This document shows positions 17,113 to 25,573 of a stretch of 64,000 nt of DNA, in pieces (the stretch's first letter is position 1; each line of letters begins with the position of its first letter). The translations under genes were made by a program, and so were the position numbers. Below the pieces are notes generated by a model. It did not search any database. It was not told the DNA's origin and saw only the letters and a program-made list of their open reading frames with translations. The stretch comes from Tissierella creatinophila DSM 6911 (GTDB taxonomy: Bacteria > Bacillota > Clostridia > Tissierellales > Tissierellaceae), in contig NZ_LTDM01000001.1 in the NCBI RefSeq assembly GCF_001940565.1, positions 40,120 through 104,119 of the forward strand, in the 5' to 3' direction.

Positions 17113-17623
17113 AGGATTATTTTCTCTTATAGTTCTAATATCATCGAGCTTATTAGGAATACTTTATGGAGGAGTTTTTAGTAAAAGGGAGAGAAGTCTA
17201 AAAGATTTAGAATACAATATAAGACTATTAGAAAGTGAAATAATAGCGGGTAATTCTACACTCCCACTCGCTTTAGAAAACACATATAAAAAAGGTAAAG
17301 GAGAGATAAAGAATGTTTTTCTAAGTATAAAAGAAGATCTTTTAGATAATGGAAGAGAAGATATATTTAAAAGTTTTATAGCACAAGAAAATTTACTTCA
17401 AAAAAAATATATGCTAAAAAAAGAAGATATAAGTATATTTTTATTTTTAGGTAAAATATTAGGAAAAACAAATAAAGAAGATCAACAAAAAAACTTACAC
17501 TTTATAATAAAGCAAATCCAAAACATAAAAGAAGAGGCAAGTTTAGAAAAAAATAACAATGTAAAGCTCTATAGAACCTTAGGTGTCTTACTGGGCGTTG
17601 GGATAATAATTATAATGATATAG
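17099..17623 (+). CDS. spoIIIAB: Stage III sporulation protein SpoIIIAB
   Basis: Membrane protein of the SpoIIIA channel with a GspF/PilC-like cytoplasmic part. It has an N-terminal hydrophobic helix (residues 5-24), the family motif SKRERSLKDLEYNIRLLESEI near residue 30, GKTNKEDQQKNL, and a C-terminal hydrophobic segment LYRTLGVLLGVGIIIIMI. The gene overlaps spoIIIAA by 14 nt. ATG 17099 is chosen; an upstream GTG at 17090 is possible. Length of 174 is typical. Confidence 0.93.
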   Translation: MGLVKGLFSLIVLISSSLLGILYGGVFSKRERSLKDLEYNIRLLESEIIAGNSTLPLALENTYKKGKGEIKNVFLSIKEDLLDNGREDIFKSFIAQENLLQKKYMLKKEDISIFLFLGKILGKTNKEDQQKNLHFIIKQIQNIKEEASLEKNNNVKLYRTLGVLLGVGIIIIMI

Positions 17624-17635
17624 GAGAGATGATAT

Positions 17636-17833
17636 ATGGATGTAGATTTAATATTTAAGATAGCAGGACTTGGAATGATAGTTGCTGTGATTCATATTGT
17701 ACTTGATAAATCAGGCAAGGAAGAGTACGCATATTTAGTTACTTTAGTAGGGGTTGTAATTGTACTTGGGGTTGTTATAAATTTGGTAAGCAAACTATTT
17801 GATAATGTAAAAGTTTTATTTAAGCTTTACTAG
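17636..17833 (+). CDS. spoIIIAC: Stage III sporulation protein SpoIIIAC
   Basis: A 65-residue protein with two membrane helices (about 4-24 and 32-53), normal for SpoIIIAC. The motif FKIAGLGMIVAVIHIVLDKSGKEEYAYLVTLVGVVIVL is the family core. It is a membrane component of the feeding channel. The start is 13 nt after spoIIIAB behind TAGGAGAGATG. Confidence 0.93.
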   Translation: MDVDLIFKIAGLGMIVAVIHIVLDKSGKEEYAYLVTLVGVVIVLGVVINLVSKLFDNVKVLFKLY

Positions 17834-17844
17834 GGGTGATACAA

Positions 17845-18231
17845 ATGGAAATATTTCAAATAGTAGGTTTAGGTATAATTGCTACAATCATGATAGTTAT
17901 TTTAAAAGATTTTAGACCTGAATTTATAATTTTTATTTCTATAATTACTGGTTTAATTATATTTTCACTTATCTTAAATAAGTTAGTATATGTAGTGGAT
18001 GTTATGAAGAATTTATCTCTAAAGGCAAATTTAGAGATTGAGTATTTTTCTATTATATTAAAGATAATAGGAATGAGTTATATAGTTGAATTTGGATCTC
18101 AAATTTGTAGAGATGCAGACCAAAACTCTATAGCTATGAAAATAGAGTTAGCAGGAAAGGTTAGTATAATGATTTTAGCAATTCCCATACTTATGTCTCT
18201 TATGGATCTTATTTTAAAAATTTTACCTTAA
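17845..18231 (+). CDS. spoIIIAD: Stage III sporulation protein SpoIIIAD
   Basis: A 128-residue channel membrane protein with about four hydrophobic segments. The start resembles SpoIIIAC (EIFQIVGLGIIATIMIVILKDFRPE), reflecting their common origin; YFSIILKIIGMSYIVEFGSQICRDADQNSIAMKIELAGKVSIM is the conserved C-terminal half. A GTG at 17836 overlaps the SD AGGGGTGAT, so ATG 17845 is preferred. Confidence 0.93.
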   Translation: MEIFQIVGLGIIATIMIVILKDFRPEFIIFISIITGLIIFSLILNKLVYVVDVMKNLSLKANLEIEYFSIILKIIGMSYIVEFGSQICRDADQNSIAMKIELAGKVSIMILAIPILMSLMDLILKILP

Positions 18232-18242
18232 GGATGAGATAG

Positions 18243-19379
18243 ATGAAGAAAATAATTAGTGTAATTTTAATTCTATTGTTTTTTTCTGGATTTGTTTATG
18301 CTGAAATAGACGATTTGGATTTAGGAATAGATACTAAAGAAATAGATAGATTTACAAATGATTTAGTTAAAGAAAAGGATTTAAATTTAAATTTTAATGT
18401 AAAAGATATAGTAAAAAAGATAGTTAAAGGAGAAAAAATAATAGATAGTGAAGCTATAAAAAAAAATATAGCAGATATATTTTTAAAAGAAATTAAAATA
18501 GCTTTAGGATTATTATCAAAAATTCTTATAATTAGTATTATCTCTAGTATATTAAATAATCTTCAAAATTCTTTTGAAAACTCCTCTGTAAGTGAACTAT
18601 CAAATATTATAACATATATCATGATAGCCATACTTGTTATAACAAGTTTTAATGACATAATAGAAATGGCCAAGCTATCAATAGATAAAATGATTAGTTT
18701 TATGCAAGTTTTACTACCTTTACTATTAAGTCTTTTAGTTATAGGTGGAGGTCCTAATACAAAGATAATATTTCACCCTATGATTCTTTCTACGGTAAAC
18801 ATTATAGGGATTATGATTAAAAACTTTATTTTTCCTTTAATTTACTTTTCTTTTATTATAAGTATTTTATCTAATATCTCAGAGAGAGCTCAATTTAAAA
18901 ATCTTACTGATGTAGCGAGAAAAGTAATTATATTTACAATAACAGGATTTTTTACTATATTTATTGGATTACTTACCATATATGGATTGTCTAGTAAAAT
19001 AGATGGTATAAGCATAAGAACTGCTAAATTTGCTATAGATAATGCGGTACCTATTGTAGGAAAATTTTTATCTGATTCGGTAGATGCAGTTATAGGATCT
19101 ATAGGGATTCTAAAAAATGGAATAGGAATAATGGGACTTATGGTATTAGGGCTTATTATACTTCTTCCGATGATAAAGATGGCAGTAATATTATTAGTTT
19201 ATAATTTAACATCCGCTATTATAGAACCAATAGCATCTAAAAATATAGTAAAATTCTTTGAAGATGTCTCCAAGAGTATTACTTTAATTCTTATAAGTAC
19301 TATGTCACTTGGAATTATGTTTTTTATAACTATAACAATTATAGTAGAAGCTGGAAATAATTTATTGATGCTAAGGTAG
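18243..19379 (+). CDS. spoIIIAE: Stage III sporulation protein SpoIIIAE
   Basis: Largest membrane component of the SpoIIIA complex. A cleavable signal peptide (KKIISVILILLFFSGFVYA, residues 2-20) leads to a hydrophilic region and then seven or so membrane segments. The motif VLLPLLLSLLVIGGGPNTKIIFHPM and AVPIVGKFLSDSVDAVIG are characteristic. Length 378 is normal. It starts 11 nt after spoIIIAD behind AAGGATGAGAT. Confidence 0.94.
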   Translation: MKKIISVILILLFFSGFVYAEIDDLDLGIDTKEIDRFTNDLVKEKDLNLNFNVKDIVKKIVKGEKIIDSEAIKKNIADIFLKEIKIALGLLSKILIISIISSILNNLQNSFENSSVSELSNIITYIMIAILVITSFNDIIEMAKLSIDKMISFMQVLLPLLLSLLVIGGGPNTKIIFHPMILSTVNIIGIMIKNFIFPLIYFSFIISILSNISERAQFKNLTDVARKVIIFTITGFFTIFIGLLTIYGLSSKIDGISIRTAKFAIDNAVPIVGKFLSDSVDAVIGSIGILKNGIGIMGLMVLGLIILLPMIKMAVILLVYNLTSAIIEPIASKNIVKFFEDVSKSITLILISTMSLGIMFFITITIIVEAGNNLLMLR

Positions 19380-19391
19380 GTGAAACAAAAG

Positions 19392-19985
19392 ATGATTAGT
19401 GAATTTATATATTCTTGGTTAAAAGATATAGTTGTACTTTTTATAATAATAACTTTGGTAGATTTAATAATGCCAAAGGGAACTATGAAAAGGTATATAG
19501 ATATTTTTATAGGATTGATACTAATTTACATGGTAGTGTCACCTTTTCTAAAACTAACCTCGATTGATTTTAAATTAGATAGACCTGTTTTAGAAAGTTT
19601 TAATCAATATGAAACAAATGATGTGGATTTTATAGAAGACCAGTCTGAAAAGATAGAAGAATTATATATAGAAAAACTAAATTCTAGAATAACATCATTA
19701 GTAAAAGATAGTACTAAATATCAGATAGATAGTATAGATATAAACATAGAAAGAGAAGAAAAGTATTTTGGTGAGATTAAAAGTATACAAATAGTTTTGT
19801 CAGAAGAATTTAATGAAGATATGGGAAAAACCAATGGGAAAATAAATATTCAAAAAGTAAAAAAGATATCTTTAGAGGAAAAAGGAATGATAAAGGATGA
19901 TATTAGCTTCCAAAACATAAAAAAATTAATAGCAGAAGAATTAGAAATAAATAAAGATCTAATATATATCAATATAAAAACTTAG
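19392..19985 (+). CDS. spoIIIAF: Stage III sporulation protein SpoIIIAF
   Basis: Channel protein with two N-terminal membrane helices and a roughly 140-residue soluble ring-building-like domain. MISEFIYSWLKDIVVLFIIITLVDLIMPKGTMKRYIDIFIGLILIYMVVSPFLKL aligns with the family start, which favours ATG 19392 (SD AAGGTAGGTG) over GTG 19380. It follows spoIIIAE by 12 nt. Length 197. Confidence 0.92.
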   Translation: MISEFIYSWLKDIVVLFIIITLVDLIMPKGTMKRYIDIFIGLILIYMVVSPFLKLTSIDFKLDRPVLESFNQYETNDVDFIEDQSEKIEELYIEKLNSRITSLVKDSTKYQIDSIDINIEREEKYFGEIKSIQIVLSEEFNEDMGKTNGKINIQKVKKISLEEKGMIKDDISFQNIKKLIAEELEINKDLIYINIKT

Positions 19986-19996
19986 GAGGATGAAAA

Positions 19997-20578
19997 ATGG
20001 ATAAAATTCTAAGAAGAATAAAAGAACAGTTTAAAAACCTAGAAGATAAAAAAATTATAGGTTACTTAATAGTTATTTTAATAAGTGCTAGTTTAATCTT
20101 AACTTTTTTAAAGGGAATCTCCCCTAAAGAACAAAAAGATATTAAAGGAGTAATAAAGGAAGATTCTACTGAATACAATAGTGAAGTAAGAGTAGAAGAT
20201 TATGCAGGAATATTGGAAAAAAAGCTTGTCCACATTTTAAAAAAGTTAGAAGGAGTGGGAGAAGTTAGTGTAATGTTAACCTTGGAAGATAGTAGTGAAA
20301 AGATACCTGCAGCTAATACTACTAAGAGCCGGGAAAGTACAAAAGAAACTGATGCTGAAGGGGGAATACGGGAGATAACAAGAGAAGATGAGTCAAAACA
20401 ATTATTAAATTCATCTGATAATATTGTAGTCTTAAAGGAAATAAGACCTAATATTAAAGGTGTAATAGTTATAGCAGAAGGGGCAGAGAATGCAGAGATT
20501 TTAGAAAAGATTTATTTAGCAGTACAAACTGTATTGGGACTTACAACTAATAAAGTACAAGTTTTTTCAAGTAAATAG
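19997..20578 (+). CDS. spoIIIAG: Stage III sporulation protein SpoIIIAG
   Basis: Forms the large ring of the mother cell-forespore channel. One membrane helix (residues about 22-40) precedes an intermembrane-space domain with YAGILEKKLVHILKKLEGVGEVSVMLTLED, an insertion rich in Ser/Thr/Glu, and IRPNIKGVIVIAEGAENAEILEKIYLAVQTVLGLTTNKVQVF, the family C-terminus. Length 193 is typical. SD AGGAGGATG lies 7 nt before the ATG. Confidence 0.94.
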   Translation: MDKILRRIKEQFKNLEDKKIIGYLIVILISASLILTFLKGISPKEQKDIKGVIKEDSTEYNSEVRVEDYAGILEKKLVHILKKLEGVGEVSVMLTLEDSSEKIPAANTTKSRESTKETDAEGGIREITREDESKQLLNSSDNIVVLKEIRPNIKGVIVIAEGAENAEILEKIYLAVQTVLGLTTNKVQVFSSK

Positions 20579-20589
20579 GAGGGAAAATT

Positions 20590-21288
20590 ATGTTTAAAAT
20601 TAAAAGACCAGCTATTATAGGATTACTGTTAGTATTACTAGTTTTTACAGGTTACTTAAATTATGAATTAACTCAGCAAGCATTAAAAAAGACCTCAGCT
20701 GAATATAAAAAACACGAATTATCAGAGAAGGTTGACTATAAAAAAAGTGATATGTTAGCTGATAAAAATAAAGAAAAAGATTTTGAAATTGTAGATTCTG
20801 AGGAATCTAATAATACTAACAATCCCTTAGAAAGCGTAGATAAAGATACAACTTCTAATACAGATAATATTAAAGAAGTTGTAAATACTAATAAAGAAAC
20901 AGTAGATAAGATTATCAATAAAGAAGTATCAGCTAATAGCAGAAACTATTTTATTGAATATAAATTATCTCGCGATAAACTTAGAGCTAGTTTGGTAGAT
21001 AGACTTGACACTATAGTAAAAAATGATAAGACAGATTCTAAGATTAGAAGTGAAGCTCAAAATGAAATTATTACTATAGGGAAAATTTCAGAAAAGGAAC
21101 TAAAGATTGAAGGATTAATTAAAGCCAAAGGATTTGAGGAAGTTTTAGTAGTTTTAACAGAGGAGGATGTAAAAGTAATTGTATCTATAGATGATTTATC
21201 TGAACAAGATATGGTTAAAATATTAGATATTGTGAAAGAAGAAACTAAATTTGATATAAACAATATAAAAATAATTAAAAAACAATAG
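20590..21288 (+). CDS. spoIIIAH: Stage III sporulation protein SpoIIIAH
   Basis: Mother-cell half of the SpoIIIAH-SpoIIQ zipper. It has an N-terminal membrane helix (residues 8-26), a Ser/Asn/Asp-rich linker (about 45-115), then the ring domain FIEYKLSRDKLRASLVDRLDTIVKN...AQNEIITIGKISEKELKIEGLIKAKGFEEVLVVLTEEDVKVIV. Length 232. Last gene of the spoIIIA operon. No strong terminator follows before the asp23 promoter. No SpoIIQ gene is in this window. Confidence 0.95.
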   Translation: MFKIKRPAIIGLLLVLLVFTGYLNYELTQQALKKTSAEYKKHELSEKVDYKKSDMLADKNKEKDFEIVDSEESNNTNNPLESVDKDTTSNTDNIKEVVNTNKETVDKIINKEVSANSRNYFIEYKLSRDKLRASLVDRLDTIVKNDKTDSKIRSEAQNEIITIGKISEKELKIEGLIKAKGFEEVLVVLTEEDVKVIVSIDDLSEQDMVKILDIVKEETKFDINNIKIIKKQ

Positions 21289-21294
21289 AAATAT

Positions 21295-21323
21295 TTGTAA
21301 AGGATATACTCCTTTGATATAAT
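21295..21323 (+). promoter_or_regulatory. Sigma-A promoter of asp23
   Basis: TTGTAA (21295-21300), 17 nt, TATAAT (21318-21323), with TTGA directly before the -10. It uncouples asp23 from spoIIIA. Confidence 0.7.
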
Positions 21324-21360
21324 AGCTTTAGAAGTTAATGGAACCTTGGAGGTGTCTGTA

Positions 21361-21753
21361 ATGACAGAAAATATAATAAATGATGAAAAAGAATTTGGAA
21401 GTATTAAAATTTCTAATGATGTGATAGCTACAATAGCAGGTATTGCAGCTACTGAAGTAAAAGGAGTAGCTGGAAAAAGTATGGGTTTTACAGGTGGAAT
21501 AACAGAAATGTTAGGAATGAAAAACCTTACAAAAGGAGTAAAGGTAGAAATTACAAATAGGGTAGCTAAAATTGATATTTCTATTATAGTAGAATATGGA
21601 GTTGACATAGCTACAACAGGTAAAAATGTACAAGAAAACATAAAGAAATCAGTAGAAACTATGACAGATCTTTTAGTGCCTGAAGTAAATGTAAATATTC
21701 AAGGAGTAAATATGGAAAAAGAAGAAAAAGAAGATGAGCTAGTAGTTCAATAG
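21361..21753 (+). CDS. Asp23/Gls24-family envelope stress protein
   Basis: A 130-residue YqhY/Asp23-type protein (DUF322). The core GSIKISNDVIATIAGIAATEVKGVAGKSMGF and VKVEITNRVAKIDISIIVEYGVDIATTGKNVQENIKKSVETMTDLLVPEVNVNIQGV are clear. In Bacillus yqhY sits next to accBC and nusB, and here nusB is the next gene, which identifies this as the YqhY-type member. A TTG at 21346 is in frame, but ATG 21361 has TTGGAGGTG at the right distance. Cellular role is poorly defined; links to acetyl-CoA carboxylase regulation have been proposed for YqhY. Confidence 0.88.
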   Translation: MTENIINDEKEFGSIKISNDVIATIAGIAATEVKGVAGKSMGFTGGITEMLGMKNLTKGVKVEITNRVAKIDISIIVEYGVDIATTGKNVQENIKKSVETMTDLLVPEVNVNIQGVNMEKEEKEDELVVQ

Positions 21754-21754
21754 T

Positions 21755-21788
21755 AAAATTACCCTCTGTTTTCACAGAGGGTAATTTT
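21755..21788 (+). terminator. Terminator after asp23
   Basis: A 15-bp perfect stem (AAAATTACCCTCTGT, 21755-21769, complement 21774-21788) has a 4-nt loop; the 3' end is only TTTT, so strength is moderate. Confidence 0.8.
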
Positions 21789-21822
21789 AAATGTATATGT
21801 ATGAATTTATCCAAACTAAGGG

Positions 21823-21828
21823 TATAAT
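21823..21828 (+). promoter_or_regulatory. Likely -10 of the nusB operon promoter
   Basis: GGGTATAATATT has a consensus TATAAT 55 nt before the nusB ATG and just after a terminator. No recognisable -35 lies at 16-18 nt spacing, so this is a tentative call. Confidence 0.4.
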
Positions 21829-21882
21829 ATTAGTATTAGCTTTATCATTAAAACAGATTTACACTAATTAGGAGGAAAGTGC

Positions 21883-22293
21883 ATGAGTAGGAAACAGGCA
21901 AGAGAAGGTGCAATGAAGTTATTATATCAGATGGAATCAAATGATGATTTCTCAGATAATGAAATGAGGGTTTTCCTGGAGAACTTTCCATTTGATGAAA
22001 AGGAAGAAAAGTATATAATTGAGAGCATAAATACAATAAAAGAAAATTTAGAAGATATTGATTCCCATATAAAACAAAATTTAGAGAGTTGGTCTATACA
22101 TAGACTTGCTAAAGTAGATTTAGCAGCACTTAGAATTTCTATATATGAAATTCTCTATAGAAAAGATATCCCTACAGAAGTATCTATAAACGAAGCAATT
22201 GAAATAGTTAAAAAGTATAGTAATAATGATTCCTTTAAGTTTATAAATGGAGTATTAGGCGGGTTTGTAAAAAATATAAATGAAAAGAAGTAA
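21883..22293 (+). CDS. nusB: Transcription antitermination factor NusB
   Basis: RNA-binding all-helical protein that acts with NusE (S10) in rRNA antitermination. SRKQAREGAMKLLYQME is the N-terminal Arg-rich motif; LESWSIHRLAKVDLAALRISIYEILYRKDIPTEVSINEAIEIVKKYSNNDSFKFINGVLGGFVK is the highly conserved C-terminal half. Length 136. ATG behind AGGAGGAAAG. First gene of a nusB-xseA-xseB-ispA-tlyA-recN run. Confidence 0.96.
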   Translation: MSRKQAREGAMKLLYQMESNDDFSDNEMRVFLENFPFDEKEEKYIIESINTIKENLEDIDSHIKQNLESWSIHRLAKVDLAALRISIYEILYRKDIPTEVSINEAIEIVKKYSNNDSFKFINGVLGGFVKNINEKK

Positions 22294-22343
22294 AAAATAC
22301 AACAAAATAGAATTTAATGATTAAAGAAGTTATAATCAAAGGG

Positions 22344-23555
22344 GTGATTAAGATAAAACCTTTAAAGGTAAGTGAATTAAACAATTATATTAAAAAGATT
22401 TTTTCTTCAGATATGATTCTTTCAAACATACAAATTGAAGGTGAAATATCAAATTTTAAAAAACATATAAGTGGACATTTATATTTTTCTTTAAAAGACA
22501 ATAATTCACTCATAAAATGTGTTATGTTTAGAGGCGATGCACTTAATATAGTTTCTAATTTAGCAGAAGGACAAAAAATTATTGCAGAAGGATATGTATC
22601 TATATATGAAAGAAATGGAGAATACCAATTATATATAAAAAAAATCAAAGATAATGGAGTGGGCGAACTTTATGAAGCTTATGAAAATCTAAAAATAAAA
22701 TTAGAAAATGAAGGGCTATTTGAAAGTAGATTTAAAAAAGAATTGCCTTTTTTACCTAGCAATATAGGTGTTGTAACTTCACCTACTGGGGCGGCCGTTC
22801 ATGACATTATAAATATAATAAACAGAAGGTTTCCATCTTGTAAGATTACTATCTATCCTTCTTTGGTTCAAGGCATGAATGCTCCTAAGGAAATTATAAA
22901 AGCTCTAAAATTTTTAGATAATAATGAAGCTATAGACCTTATCATAGTGGGTAGAGGTGGAGGATCTATGGAGGACTTATTTTGCTTTAATGATGAAGAC
23001 TTAGCTAGATGTATATTCAATTTAAAGACACCGATAATATCTGCTGTGGGTCATGAAACTGACTTTACAATAGCGGATTTTATATCTGATTTAAGAGCTC
23101 CTACACCATCAGCTGCTGCTGAACTTGCAGTTCCAGATGTAGAACATTTAAGTCACAATCTAAATTCTTTATATTATGATTTAAAAAATTCTTTTAAAAA
23201 ACATCTAAGATACAGGGAGAATTCTATCAATATCATAAAAGGTGAACTTAAATATAATAACCCTTATCTGAAGTTAAGAAATAATAGACAAGATTTGGAC
23301 ATGCTTTTAAAAGATTTTGTATCCTCTACAGATAATAATATAAATGAGAAATTTAAATCATTAGTCAGTTTAGAAAATAAGCTTCAACTTTTAAATCCTT
23401 TATTAGCCTTAGAGAATGGATATGGAATACTTACAAATAAAGATGGAGATATTATAAGGTCTGTAGAAAGTTTAAAATTAAACGATATTATAAACATTAA
23501 GATCAAAAATGGTGAATTAAAAGTAATATTAAAGGAAATTAAAAAGGAGAGTTGA
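22344..23555 (+). CDS. xseA: Exodeoxyribonuclease VII large subunit
   Basis: Large subunit of ExoVII, which degrades single-stranded DNA. N-terminal OB fold (KVSELNNYIKKIFSSDMILSNIQIEGEISNFKKHISGHLYFSLKD), then the catalytic core with VVTSPTGAAVHDI, DLIIVGRGGGSMEDLFCFNDEDLARCIF and AVGHETDFTIADFISDLRAPTPSAAAEL, and a coiled-coil arm. The start is uncertain. A very strong SD (AAAGGGGTGATT, 22338-22348) points eight bases on to an ATA codon at 22353, giving MKPLKVSELN, exactly where homologues begin. The nearest canonical start is GTG 22344, inside the SD; an ATG at 22317 has no SD. The coordinates use GTG 22344. Confidence 0.93.
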   Translation: MIKIKPLKVSELNNYIKKIFSSDMILSNIQIEGEISNFKKHISGHLYFSLKDNNSLIKCVMFRGDALNIVSNLAEGQKIIAEGYVSIYERNGEYQLYIKKIKDNGVGELYEAYENLKIKLENEGLFESRFKKELPFLPSNIGVVTSPTGAAVHDIINIINRRFPSCKITIYPSLVQGMNAPKEIIKALKFLDNNEAIDLIIVGRGGGSMEDLFCFNDEDLARCIFNLKTPIISAVGHETDFTIADFISDLRAPTPSAAAELAVPDVEHLSHNLNSLYYDLKNSFKKHLRYRENSINIIKGELKYNNPYLKLRNNRQDLDMLLKDFVSSTDNNINEKFKSLVSLENKLQLLNPLLALENGYGILTNKDGDIIRSVESLKLNDIINIKIKNGELKVILKEIKKES

Positions 23556-23809
23556 TGGATATGGAAGAAAAAAAGTTATCCTATGAAGACGCTTTTAAGC
23601 AATTGGAAGATATTGTAGAAAAGTTAGAGGGTGATAAATCTTCTTTGAATGAATCAGTTGAACTATTTAAAAAAGGTGTTGAACTCTATAAATATTGCAA
23701 TAATCTTCTTTCAAATGCAGAAGGAGAAGTTAAAGTTCTTTTAGATAATTCGAATGATTCTTTAATTGAATTGGACTTTTTAGGGGAGGCTGAGGGTGAT
23801 AGTTTTTAA
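23555..23809 (+). CDS. xseB: Exodeoxyribonuclease VII small subunit
   Basis: Small helical subunit binding the XseA arm. The 84-residue protein carries the family core LSYEDAFKQLEDIVEKLEGDKSSLNESVELFKKGVELYKYCNNLLSNAEGEV. ATG 23555 overlaps the xseA stop (TGATG) behind AAAAAGGAGA; ATG 23561 is also possible. The gene overlaps the start of ispA by 14 nt, so the three are translationally linked. Confidence 0.94.
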   Translation: MDMEEKKLSYEDAFKQLEDIVEKLEGDKSSLNESVELFKKGVELYKYCNNLLSNAEGEVKVLLDNSNDSLIELDFLGEAEGDSF

Positions 23810-24665
23810 CGAGATGAAAGAAATTATAAACAAAATAGATGAAAGCCTTTATTCATATTTACATCTTAAAGGTAAATATCAACAAAAGATATATGAAGCT
23901 ATAAAATATAGTTTATTCACAGGTGGTAAAAGACTACGACCTATATTAGCTATAAAAACATTTGAATTATTTAAAGAAAATACTCAAGCAGTTATTCCTT
24001 TTGCATGTGCTATAGAAATGATACATACATATTCTCTTATACATGATGATTTGCCTGCCATGGATGATGATAAAATAAGAAGGGGTAATCCCACAAACCA
24101 TATTGTTTTTGGAGAGGCATTGGCTATTTTAGCTGGAGATGGGTTGTTAAATTTAGCATTTGAAACTATGCTAAAAGATACTATAAAATCTGCTAAAGAT
24201 TTTGAGGATTATAAAACTCGTGTAAGAATTATGGAGATTATTTCAAATTGTTCTGGTGTAGAGGGAATGATAGGAGGACAAGTTGTAGATTTACTTGCGC
24301 ATGATGAAAATATGGATGAAGATAAATTAAACTTTATGTATAGTGCTAAGACTTCTGCTCTTTTTGAGGCGAGTGTTTTAACAGGTTCGATTCTTGGAGG
24401 AGCTGATGAAGTAGAATTAGAGATTATGCATAAGTTTGCTAAGAATATTGGTCTTGCATATCAAATTAAAGATGATTTCTTAGATGTAAATGAAGATGAA
24501 GCGATAAATAAATATACATTTTTAAGTTTTAATGATAATGGTAAGGCCGTGAATAAATTAGATAAACTTACAAATGATGCATTAAATGAGTTAGATAAGT
24601 TGAAAAATAGAGATACAGAGTTTTTAAGAGAATTAACTATCTATCTTTTAAATAGGAAAAAATAA
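23796..24665 (+). CDS. ispA: Polyprenyl (farnesyl/geranyl) diphosphate synthase
   Basis: Condenses IPP with allylic diphosphates to make short-chain prenyl diphosphates. The 289-residue protein has GGKRLRP, the first Asp-rich motif DDLPAMDDD, GGQVVDL, and the second Asp-rich motif DDFLD. GTG 23796 has the SD GGGGAGG eight bases upstream; ATG 23814 is an alternative. It overlaps xseB. dxs, which normally follows ispA in this cluster, is absent: tlyA comes next. Confidence 0.92.
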   Translation: MIVFNEMKEIINKIDESLYSYLHLKGKYQQKIYEAIKYSLFTGGKRLRPILAIKTFELFKENTQAVIPFACAIEMIHTYSLIHDDLPAMDDDKIRRGNPTNHIVFGEALAILAGDGLLNLAFETMLKDTIKSAKDFEDYKTRVRIMEIISNCSGVEGMIGGQVVDLLAHDENMDEDKLNFMYSAKTSALFEASVLTGSILGGADEVELEIMHKFAKNIGLAYQIKDDFLDVNEDEAINKYTFLSFNDNGKAVNKLDKLTNDALNELDKLKNRDTEFLRELTIYLLNRKK

Positions 24666-24738
24666 GGTTTATTTAATAAAAGCTCCCTTGTCAAAATCTA
24701 AAAATAATAAAAAATCTTCAAAGGATCAAAAGGTGAAA

Positions 24739-25548
24739 ATGATGAAAAAAAGAGCTGATGTTCTATTATTTGAAAAAGAGCTTGTAAGCTCTAGAGAAAG
24801 ATCTAAAAAAGTTATTCTAGAAGGTCTAGTCTACATAGGTGATAAAAAGGTTAGTAAGCCTTCTGAGATGTTCTCAGATGATTTAAATATAGATATAAAG
24901 GTCAATCCATTAGTATACGTTAGTAGGGCTGGATTAAAGCTTAGAAAGGCTATTGATGAGTTTGATTTAAACTTAAATAATTTAGTGGCTATGGATATAG
25001 GATCTTCTACCGGTGGATTTACAGAATGCATGTTAAATGAGGGTATAAGAAAAGTTTATGCTATAGATGTGGGTAAAGATCAATTAGTAGAAGAGTTAAG
25101 AAATGATACTAGAGTAATTGTAATGGAAGAGACCAATATAAGGGATTTAACTAGAAATGATATAGAAGAAGATATAGATTTTATTTCAATAGATGTTTCT
25201 TTTATATCTTTAAAACTAGTGCTACCTATAACAAATAATTTTTTGACTACAGGTGGAGAAATTGTGGCTTTAGTAAAACCACAATTTGAAGTAGGTAAAG
25301 AAAATATAGGGAAAAAAGGAATTGTTAAGGATAAAAAATTACATTTTAAGGTATTAGAATCTATAATAGATTATTGTGTAAGTTTAGGTTTTGAAGTAAA
25401 AAGTCTAACATTTTCACCTATTGTAGGATCTAAAGGGAATATAGAATTTTTAATTTATCTAAAAAAAAGTGATATAGATATAAAGAAGTGTATTTCAAAA
25501 GCATTAATATCCGATGTTATAGATACAGCACACAAGAATTTAGAATGA
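24739..25548 (+). CDS. tlyA: TlyA-family rRNA 2'-O-methyltransferase (S4 plus FtsJ-like domains)
   Basis: Predicted SAM-dependent methyltransferase of the hemolysin A/TlyA family; the mycobacterial protein methylates 16S and 23S rRNA. N-terminal S4 RNA-binding domain (KKRADVLLFEKELVSSRERSKKVILEGLVYIGDKKVSKPSEMF), then a Rossmann core with AMDIGSSTGGFTECMLNEG (SAM site), DVSFISLKLVLP and ALVKPQFEVGKENIGKKGIV. A TTG at 24688 gives a Lys/Ser-rich extension without SD; ATG 24739 follows AAAAGGTGA. Bacterial YqxC near recN is the direct relative. Confidence 0.9.
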   Translation: MMKKRADVLLFEKELVSSRERSKKVILEGLVYIGDKKVSKPSEMFSDDLNIDIKVNPLVYVSRAGLKLRKAIDEFDLNLNNLVAMDIGSSTGGFTECMLNEGIRKVYAIDVGKDQLVEELRNDTRVIVMEETNIRDLTRNDIEEDIDFISIDVSFISLKLVLPITNNFLTTGGEIVALVKPQFEVGKENIGKKGIVKDKKLHFKVLESIIDYCVSLGFEVKSLTFSPIVGSKGNIEFLIYLKKSDIDIKKCISKALISDVIDTAHKNLE

Positions 25549-25573
25549 TTTTTAATATTCGGAGGAGATAAGT

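Noticed and set aside
21057..21641. 194-codon open frame on the minus strand
   Set aside because: It is antisense to spoIIIAH and the Asp23 gene, both strongly conserved; no SD and Ser/Ile-rich nonsense composition.
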